Translations under genes and position numbers: made by a program
The notes under the pieces: generated by a model
Told to the model about the DNA's origin: nothing
Database searches by the model: none
What the model saw: only the letters and a program-made list of their open reading frames with translations
NCBI GenBank assembly: GCA_965216445.1
Contig: OZ244166.1
Coordinates: forward strand, 1,860,001 to 1,924,000
Origin: MA-ANB-1 sp965216445
Lineage (GTDB): Bacteria > Actinomycetota > Acidimicrobiia > Spongiisociales > ZC4RG35
Reading direction: 5' to 3'
DNA: 64,000 bases
Shown here: piece after piece, positions 58,668-64,000 of the stretch
How the letters are laid out: every line of letters starts with the position of its first letter
Numbering within the stretch: position 1 is the first letter of the stretch

Positions 58668-59030
58668 ATGCCAGGTGGATCTGATTACCGGGGTCCGGCC
58701 GAGGCCCTGGAGATGTACGCAGCGGCCATAGAGTCGAGTGAGGCCGACACGACTGTCAAAGGTGCCAAGAACCCGTACACATCTCGCAACGGGCACATGT
58801 TCAGCTTTCTCGACGCAGACGGATCCATGGCTTTGCGCCTGTCAGATGACCTTGCCGAAGAGTTCATGGACTCATATGAAAGCGGACCCGTAATTCAGTA
58901 CGGGAGTGTGATGCGTGGCTACGTGTCCGTACCAGCCGAACTGCTCGCCGACACCGCGGCCCTGTCGAGTTGGTTCGACAAGAGCTACAACTGGATAGGC
59001 ACCCTGGAGCCCAAGCCGACAAAGAAGTAG
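58668..59030 (+). CDS. TfoX/MmcQ-like small protein
   Basis: A 120-residue protein with YEAAI-type start (EALEMYAAAIESSEADTTVKGAKNPYTS), RNGHMFSFLDADGSMALRL and GYVSVPAELLADTAALSSWFDKSYNW. The pattern is that of the TfoX N-terminal/YjbR-MmcQ DNA-binding-like fold, though weakly. Function unknown. It opens a plus-strand pair with the SahH-like gene. Confidence 0.6.
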   Translation: MPGGSDYRGPAEALEMYAAAIESSEADTTVKGAKNPYTSRNGHMFSFLDADGSMALRLSDDLAEEFMDSYESGPVIQYGSVMRGYVSVPAELLADTAALSSWFDKSYNWIGTLEPKPTKK

Positions 59031-59069
59031 CGAATGAGGGACGTAAGCAGGCGGGTGTAGCCTTCCGCC

Positions 59070-60233
59070 ATGCCCCCACTGCCCACCAATTCATCATCGG
59101 GACGTCTCGGATTCGTTGCAGATCACATGCCAATCCTCGGCCGAATCGCCGGGCGGTTCGAAAGAGAGAAGCCGTTTGACGGATTGACGATTGCCGTCCG
59201 AATTCATATCGAGCCGAAAACTGGTGTGCTGATCAGGGTCCTGAAGGATGCCGGTGCGAATGTCATCGCTATGGGCAACAAAGGCACCACCGATAATGAG
59301 CTGGCACGACTCCTGAGGTCGGAAGGTATTGAGATTCTTGGATCTCGCGAAGACGACGACCGGGAAATCGCCAAGCATCTCCAGGTCCTAGCGTCCCGAA
59401 AGCCAGACCTGGTACTCGACAATGGTGCCGAACTAATCGGACTCTTGAACGAAGGAAGCTCACGTCCCTTGGGCGCAACAGAGGAGACGACCTCCGGGGC
59501 GTTCGCTCTGCGTGGGCCGCTGCTCGGCAAGTTGGAATTCCCGGTCATCGTCATTAACGACAGTCCTCTGAAAGCGATCGTCGAAAACAAACATGGTGTC
59601 GGCCAATCCGTTGTGGAGAGCGTGCGAATGGCAACCAACGTCATGCTCCAAAGGCGCCGCCTGGTGGTAGTCGGCTACGGATGGTGCGGACGGGGCATCG
59701 CACTATACGGTCGCAACGCAGGCGCCACCGTGACCGTTGTGGAGACCGACCCGATCAAGGCTCTGGAAGCGGCCATCGATGGCTTCGAGGTACTCAGCCT
59801 TTCCCAAACACTCGAGGTTGGCCACATCTTCATAACCGCGACCGGGCAGGTGGGCGTGATCGGTGTTGACGATATCTCTAGGATGCGCAACAACGCGATC
59901 CTGGCCAATGCAGGTCATTTCGATACGGAAATCGACGTTGTTGCTCTCGATCACCACGCGTTAAGCAAAGAGGACCGCGGTACCGACATCACTCGTTACT
60001 TCCTTGCTGAGGGCCACGGAGTCGACGTCATTGGAGGCGGCCGAATGGTCAACCTCTCAGTGACCGGTAGCCGTGGGAATTCTGTTGAGATCATGGATCT
60101 CGGTTTCAGCCTTCAGGCCCTCTCGCTGGAAAGGCTGGCCCTTCAGGCTGAGTCGCTGCCCATTGGCGATCAACCCGTTCCCCGGGACATCGACGAGTTC
60201 GTCGCCAGAGCGATGGTCGAGGAAATGGGTTGA
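59070..60233 (+). CDS. Adenosylhomocysteinase-like protein (divergent SahH)
   Basis: A 387-residue NAD-dependent enzyme of the adenosylhomocysteinase fold. Recognisable are HIEPKTGVLIRVL, the TEETTSGA loop, NDSPLKAIVENKHGVGQSV (substrate-lysine segment), VVVGYGWCGRGIALYGRNAGA (NAD) and GHFDTEIDV. The chain is shorter than standard SahH (about 470) and ends ...FVARAMVEEMG without the C-terminal KxxxYRY that completes the partner NAD site. It resembles archaeal or S-inosylhomocysteine-hydrolase-like members. Substrate may not be S-adenosylhomocysteine. Confidence 0.85.
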   Translation: MPPLPTNSSSGRLGFVADHMPILGRIAGRFEREKPFDGLTIAVRIHIEPKTGVLIRVLKDAGANVIAMGNKGTTDNELARLLRSEGIEILGSREDDDREIAKHLQVLASRKPDLVLDNGAELIGLLNEGSSRPLGATEETTSGAFALRGPLLGKLEFPVIVINDSPLKAIVENKHGVGQSVVESVRMATNVMLQRRRLVVVGYGWCGRGIALYGRNAGATVTVVETDPIKALEAAIDGFEVLSLSQTLEVGHIFITATGQVGVIGVDDISRMRNNAILANAGHFDTEIDVVALDHHALSKEDRGTDITRYFLAEGHGVDVIGGGRMVNLSVTGSRGNSVEIMDLGFSLQALSLERLALQAESLPIGDQPVPRDIDEFVARAMVEEMG

Positions 60234-60311
60234 GCGAAACAACCTTGATCCTGACCTACCACCGCCTTGCCTGAGACATTCCTGGCTCGTCGCCGAAGAA
60301 TGTGCCCTCGT

Positions 60312-61067
60312 CTACGAGGCAGAAGCCAGCCCAGAGCCCGTCTCGACCAGACTCTTTAGACCGGACACGATGTAGGGAAGACCGTCTTTGAAGTCCTGAA
60401 GCGTCTTGGGTCCGACTTCGTAGAGCTCGATTCGCAGCTCGACCATGCCATCCGACTCCTCCAAACTCCATACTTCACGAACTGGTCCCTCAGCAGCAAG
60501 CTCTTCATCCCAAAGGGCATGAAAGGTGAACTCGAGTCTCTTGTTTGCGTCGATGGCAATTATGCGCCCGGTCGAGGCAGCTGTCCCGTCGCTGTAGTTG
60601 TAGTTCATCTCTGCGCCGACTTCCCAACGTGAGTCAACAAGAGTCCCGTAGAAGTACTGGACCGTCTTGTCGGGGTTGGTGATGGCATCCCACACCTCTT
60701 CGGCAGTTCCTCGTATGTACGACTTGTAGATATGTGCGGGTTGTTCCACGTGGTGTTCTCCTGTTTCCACCCGAGCTTTGATGCCGGTGATTGCCCCGAC
60801 CCGTAGCTCGGTATACCGACTGATCCAGCGATTGTGGATCAGCTTGATCGGGACGGGGTTCAAATAGTGAAACTTCTGACGGCCCTGTTTGTGACTGATC
60901 ACAAGTTCTGCCTCTTCGAGGATCCTCAGATGGTTCATGACCCCGTATCGGGTCATCTCCGGGAGGAGGGCGCACAATTCTCCCAGCGTTTGGCCGTCCC
61001 GCTCATACAAGCCGTCGAGGAGAAGCCGCCGACTGGGGTCGTTGATTGCTTTGAACACTTCGTCCAT
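60312..61067 (-). CDS. ArsR-type regulator fused to SRPBCC (AHSA1-like) domain
   Basis: A 251-residue two-domain protein. Residues 1-90 are an ArsR winged helix (FKAINDPSRRLLLDGLYERDGQTLGEL, TRYGVMNHLRILEEAELV), with no metal-binding cysteines of the classic ArsR type. Residues about 115-251 are a START-like SRPBCC/AHSA1 domain (YIRGTAEEVWDAITNPDKTVQYFYG). A perfect palindrome lies 11 bp upstream of the ATG, suggesting autorepression with a hydrophobic ligand in the C-terminal pocket. Confidence 0.9.
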   Translation of the reverse strand: MDEVFKAINDPSRRLLLDGLYERDGQTLGELCALLPEMTRYGVMNHLRILEEAELVISHKQGRQKFHYLNPVPIKLIHNRWISRYTELRVGAITGIKARVETGEHHVEQPAHIYKSYIRGTAEEVWDAITNPDKTVQYFYGTLVDSRWEVGAEMNYNYSDGTAASTGRIIAIDANKRLEFTFHALWDEELAAEGPVREVWSLEESDGMVELRIELYEVGPKTLQDFKDGLPYIVSGLKSLVETGSGLASAS

Positions 61068-61078
61068 TTGATCAGTAT

Positions 61079-61098
61079 ATGTGAGTATTTACTCACAT
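61079..61098. promoter_or_regulatory. Perfect palindrome upstream of ArsR-SRPBCC
   Basis: ATGTGAGTA and TACTCACAT are perfect 9-bp inverted arms separated by TT. It begins 12 nt upstream of the ATG at 61067, the usual place for an autoregulatory ArsR operator. Confidence 0.75.
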
Positions 61099-61210
61099 GT
61101 CAAGATAGCCAATATTGGTGGGTTTCTAGGTTCGGGGCAGGCCAGTCAGGGCCAAAGTGGCTCTTCAACCGTGAGAATCACGGGCAGCAAGGGTCAGCCC
61201 TTGCGCTGAG

Positions 61211-61801
61211 TCAGACCGACTGGGCAGCTCCAAGCGTTCGCCGGAACAGGTATTTCACATCACCAATCGCAGTATCGATGTCCCCGTGGTGGAAACACGG
61301 ACCGACGTATGCATGGAGAAGAAACTCGACCACAACCTCCTTATGGAGGCCCGCCAGATCGAACTCTCCTGCTGCGACTCCACCGGTGATTATCTCGCCA
61401 AGGAGCATTCTCGCTTCATCCCAGGGCTCATGACTGTCCATGGCAACGGCGTGAAAGACTGCGTGGTAGATCTGGTGGTTCTCTTTCTCGAATCGCATCC
61501 AATGCTCGACAACAGCGTCCAGCCTCTCGGACCAGGACCGGGAATCGTCGGTAACAACGCGCCGCGGGCCTTCGATCATTTGCTCCCAGACTTGGGCCTG
61601 TAATGCGGCCACCAGTTCCTGTCGGGATTCGAAGTGGAGGTAGATCGAGCCCTTCGCCAATCCGGCCACCTCGGCAACCCTGGCTATCGAGGTGTTCTCA
61701 AGACCATCGGTGGTCGCCAACTGGGCTGCGGCGTCGAGAATCTGCCTGCGACGAACCTCGGACGGGAGGTAGCGAGCATCGGCGGATGTTGGGGTGGTCA
61801 T
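61211..61801 (-). CDS. TetR-family regulator of a divergent methyltransferase operon
   Basis: A 196-residue repressor from ATG 61801. The HTH is RRRQILDAAAQLATTDGLENTSIARVAEVAGLAKGSIYLHFESRQELV. The C-terminal ligand domain contains FHAVAMDSHEPWDEARMLLGEI and a late FLLHAYVGPCFHHGD. Three palindromic operators lie between this gene and the divergent three-gene operon (61906-63535), making that operon the likely target along with itself. Confidence 0.9.
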   Translation of the reverse strand: MTTPTSADARYLPSEVRRRQILDAAAQLATTDGLENTSIARVAEVAGLAKGSIYLHFESRQELVAALQAQVWEQMIEGPRRVVTDDSRSWSERLDAVVEHWMRFEKENHQIYHAVFHAVAMDSHEPWDEARMLLGEIITGGVAAGEFDLAGLHKEVVVEFLLHAYVGPCFHHGDIDTAIGDVKYLFRRTLGAAQSV

Positions 61802-61831
61802 GTCCTCATCATAGCTCACTTGACAGCCGAC

Positions 61832-61877
61832 TGACCAGTGGTCATAATGCTGACTGTCGGTCACTGACTATCGGTCA
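61832..61877. promoter_or_regulatory. Three tandem TetR operators
   Basis: TGACCAGTGGTCA (61832-61844, exact palindrome around a central G), TGACTGTCGGTCA (61851-61863) and TGACTATCGGTCA (61865-61877). The consensus is TGACYNNYGGTCA; spacing is 19 and 14 bp centre to centre. They fill the divergent gap. Confidence 0.8.
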
Positions 61878-61905
61878 GTCAATCAGAAGAGATAGGACCA
61901 CATCC

Positions 61906-62214
61906 ATGAACACATCAACCGAACTCACCACCAACGAGCTGGTTACCAGCATCGTCGACGTTCTCGACGAGATCCGATCCACCAATGGTCTCCCCCAGAA
62001 AACGGTCCAGACTTGTGACCACTCCTTCAATTCGATTCACGAGAGCATTCACGGGCTTGCCCTCTGGCTTGGCGAGCTACTCGAATGGGCACCGCTACAG
62101 CCAGGGACGCGAGCCAACGTCGCCCGCTTAGCGGGAGTTCTCACTGACGCGGATTCCGGGTTTCACGTCGGGCCCAACGGCGCCTCGTCCACCCAAAAGA
62201 GAGAATCGCGATGA
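61906..62214 (+). CDS. Small hypothetical protein heading the methyltransferase operon
   Basis: A 102-residue acidic helical protein (VTSIVDVLDEIRSTNGLPQ, FNSIHESIHGLALWLGELLEWAPLQPGTR). No family recognised. ATG 61906 has AGGA upstream. The stop overlaps the methyltransferase ATG by 4 nt (ATGA), and the gene lies immediately downstream of the three TetR operators, so it is probably the first gene of the operon. Confidence 0.65.
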   Translation: MNTSTELTTNELVTSIVDVLDEIRSTNGLPQKTVQTCDHSFNSIHESIHGLALWLGELLEWAPLQPGTRANVARLAGVLTDADSGFHVGPNGASSTQKRESR

Positions 62215-62900
62215 AACAGACTGACAATCCGCAGGTGCACGAACATCAAGCGTCTGCGAACCGGGGGTGGTCAACGAGGAGCGTCGTCCACCTGATCGGC
62301 GCGCTCCCCCAATTCTGGTCTTCCCAGATCAACCGGGCGACGGTGGAGCTGGTGGCACCCAAGCCTGGCGAAGTCGTGCTCGACCTCGGTGCTGGCCTCG
62401 GCCCCGCAACGGTCACAGCAGCCAAACTGGTCCGGCCCGATGGGCGACTCATCGCGGTGGATCCGTCGAGAATGGCAAGAGGGATACTCGGCTTGAGGCG
62501 TATGTGGCAACGGTCTCGAACCGCTATAGACATTCGCAACGGCACCGCTGAGAACCTTCCCGTGCGGGACTCGTCGATTGACGCCGTCTTTGCCGTCAAT
62601 TCGGTACACCACTTCGCCGACCTTCAGGCCGCAGCATTCGAACTCGCTCGGACTCTCAAGCCAGGTGGAAGGGTTGTACTGGTAGAAGAGGACTTCACCA
62701 GTCCGATGCACCCGGCGAGCAGCCACTTTGCTGGTCCGTCCCCTACACCAATCGACGGAAGGCATCTGCGTGCACTATTCCAGGGTGAAGGTTTTATCGG
62801 TACAAAAATCAATCAGCGCACGATCGGCGGCATCCCAGCAACAGTCGCGACAGCTGCCAAGCCCCGGACAAGCGGCATCGACCACCAAGCAGCGACATGA
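62211..62900 (+). CDS. Class I SAM-dependent methyltransferase
   Basis: A 229-residue cytoplasmic methyltransferase. Motif I VLDLGAGLGPATVTAA, the post-I acidic IAVDPSRMARG, the motif-II area DSSIDAVFAVNSVHHFADL and motif III LKPGGRVVLVEED follow the Methyltransf_11/UbiE-like order. The N-terminus carries the leading helix FWSSQINRATVELVAPKPGE. Substrate unknown; small molecules or lipids are usual for this class. ATGA overlaps on both sides place it in a tight operon. Confidence 0.88.
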   Translation: MKQTDNPQVHEHQASANRGWSTRSVVHLIGALPQFWSSQINRATVELVAPKPGEVVLDLGAGLGPATVTAAKLVRPDGRLIAVDPSRMARGILGLRRMWQRSRTAIDIRNGTAENLPVRDSSIDAVFAVNSVHHFADLQAAAFELARTLKPGGRVVLVEEDFTSPMHPASSHFAGPSPTPIDGRHLRALFQGEGFIGTKINQRTIGGIPATVATAAKPRTSGIDHQAAT

Positions 62901-63535
62901 AGGCGTCGACCAAAAGACTGTGGGCCATACAGGAGCGACATCCAGGAGATCGACTTCGCCTCTTCTCAGCCTTAGCGGATGCGTTTGACGTCTCGACGGT
63001 CCTGTACCCGGGCTCATGGGTAGACGTTGCCACTTCCTTTGTGTTCGCCGATGTCACATACATCGACATCGATCGTCAGGCCGCCAAGTTCTTCGCCGAC
63101 GCCGAGGGAGTAGATGAGCTGATCGCCCAGAACCGGCTCGTGGAGTCACCAGGTAGATGGCGGTTCATCCCGAAGGATTACACAACACCCCTGGAGGTAC
63201 CTGCCGAGAGTTTTGACCTTCTCGTGTCGCTCTATGCCGGGTTCGTATCAGAGCACTGCACCCGGTATCTGCGTCCGGGAGGCTTCTTGTTGGTGAATGC
63301 CAGCCACGGCGACGCCGCAATGGTTTCGATCGACCCTCAATATGAGTTGGTTGCGGCAATTACGTCGCGCAGTGGGTCGTACACCGTTCGCCGCGACAAC
63401 CTCGACACGTACCTCATTCCGAAGAAGCCAATCGAGGTGACAGTCGAGTCACTGCATACCTCCGGTCGCGGCATCGCCTACAACAAACCCGCCTTCGCAT
63501 ACGTGTTTCAGCTTCAGGAGCCCCACAACTCCTAA
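62897..63535 (+). CDS. Methyltransferase-fold-like protein of unknown function
   Basis: A 212-residue protein. VSTVLYPGSWVDVATSFVFADVTYIDIDRQAAKFF suggests a Rossmann strand-helix-strand, and SFDLLVSLYAGFVSEHCTRYLRPGGFLLVNASH resembles motifs II-III of class I methyltransferases, but the glycine-rich motif I is degenerate. It overlaps the active-looking methyltransferase by 4 nt. It may be an inactive or narrow-substrate partner. Its stop overlaps the next minus-strand gene. Confidence 0.7.
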   Translation: MKASTKRLWAIQERHPGDRLRLFSALADAFDVSTVLYPGSWVDVATSFVFADVTYIDIDRQAAKFFADAEGVDELIAQNRLVESPGRWRFIPKDYTTPLEVPAESFDLLVSLYAGFVSEHCTRYLRPGGFLLVNASHGDAAMVSIDPQYELVAAITSRSGSYTVRRDNLDTYLIPKKPIEVTVESLHTSGRGIAYNKPAFAYVFQLQEPHNS

Positions 63536-64000
63536 GGCTTGGTCCATTCGAGGGCGGCCATCTTCGGCATGTTCTCACCGGGTATTCCGATATGGGTGAG
63601 AGCCAACGCCAGGAGAACTGCCGCCATCGGTACGGGTTGTGTCGTCGTCACGCCCGCTGGGATTCTCGTGATATTTGCGACTACGTCCTCAACGTCTCGC
63701 AGAATCCAGTCGTTTGGCCGTCTCCACCTCGTGTGCCCCTCGGCCGAAACCAGGTCGTAGACAAAGTCCTTGCCGTTGATGCGGTAGCCGCTGTGCCCGA
63801 CGAAACCGGTCGCGACCTTCTGTTTGTCCGCGTTGAGGATCACCGGCGAGATCACACCGCTGTTTTCGGTCGACCGAATTCGCCACTCGGTCCCGTCGTC
63901 TAAGTCGATCCTCTGTCCGAAGCCGAGATAGACGCTCACCCAGCTAAATCGGCCCAGCCTTGCGATGGGCCGCCCTTCCTGGCGCATTACGAAGACGGGA
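63532..64000 (-). CDS. Hypothetical protein, running to the right edge
   Basis: An open frame of at least 155 codons; the ATG at 63987 has no ribosome site and the frame is open to the edge, so the true start probably lies outside the window. The visible chain reads VFVMRQEGRPIARLGRFSWVSVYLGFGQRIDLDDGTEWRI, a beta-rich region, and a C-terminal hydrophobic helix (MAAVLLALALTHIG). Family unknown; the MRQ beta-strand pattern recalls LURP/scramblase-like barrels but only weakly. Not a confident assignment. Confidence 0.55.
   Translation of the reverse strand, partial: PVFVMRQEGRPIARLGRFSWVSVYLGFGQRIDLDDGTEWRIRSTENSGVISPVILNADKQKVATGFVGHSGYRINGKDFVYDLVSAEGHTRWRRPNDWILRDVEDVVANITRIPAGVTTTQPVPMAAVLLALALTHIGIPGENMPKMAALEWTKP

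Overview
The window reads as chromosomal DNA of a free-living actinobacterium. It is moderately GC-rich (high fifties percent by eye) and gene-dense, and no gap between genes reaches 300 bp (the largest, about 180 bp, lies at 14630-14810). Acidimicrobiia or a related deep actinobacterial line is my best guess. The basis is an F420-type luciferase-like oxidoreductase, a DrrAB-type exporter, a hemerythrin-like protein with the actinobacterial sequence pattern, an RDD protein next to a nonapeptide-repeat partner, a DUF6325/SHOCT pair and an LPxTG-anchored wall protein. I see no tRNA, rRNA, CRISPR array, insertion sequence, prophage or replication origin. Both ends cut into genes.

Layout. 1-7.4 kb is a cell-envelope block: a giant repeat adhesin ending in a sortase signal, a membrane-anchored Ig-like protein, a phosphoribosyltransferase and an ECF sigma factor fused to its own zinc-finger, membrane helix and extracytoplasmic domains. 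7.4-11.3 kb is a run of minus-strand metabolic genes (cupin, membrane spermidine-synthase-like protein, hotdog thioesterase, CPBP protease, HAD dehalogenase). 11.4-18.1 kb holds a coupled pair of tiny genes, a K+ channel, a NarL-type two-component system and an ABC exporter with FtsX-type permease. 18.2-20.3 kb is a minus-strand sulfur operon (SQR-like flavoprotein, TusE/DsrC, DsrE2). 20.4-30.2 kb holds a kinase-aminotransferase fusion, a hemerythrin, a translationally coupled membrane/nonapeptide-repeat/RDD operon, two large membrane proteins and the DUF6325-SHOCT pair.

30.3-36.8 kb carries a hydrolase with a TetR regulator, glucose-6-phosphate isomerase, a 23S/tRNA m5U-type methyltransferase and an RCK K+ channel. 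36.8-40.7 kb is a self-contained TetR regulon: quinone oxidoreductase, the regulator and a DrrAB-type efflux pump, with the same operator at all three promoters. 40.8-46.7 kb holds a DUF4389 protein, Lon, a MobA-like protein and an FdhF/YdeP molybdoenzyme. 46.7-53.2 kb holds a cyclase-AAA-TPR regulator, a divergent disulfide reductase, a four-helix membrane dithiol protein and an unknown cytoplasmic protein. 53.2-64 kb mixes CtlX, a GNAT, a membrane/molybdenum sulfite-oxidase-fold protein with MarR regulator, a lipoprotein, an F420-type oxidoreductase, a SahH-like enzyme, an ArsR-SRPBCC fusion, and a TetR that faces a three-gene methyltransferase operon across three tandem operators.

What connects them: many transcription units here are local regulator-plus-target modules with readable palindromes, and several operons use ATGA or TGATG overlaps. 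The least explained pieces are the sigma-factor fusion with a shared upstream motif, the nonapeptide-repeat operon, the duplicated-dithiol membrane protein beside an atypical reductase, and the TetR-controlled methyltransferase operon.
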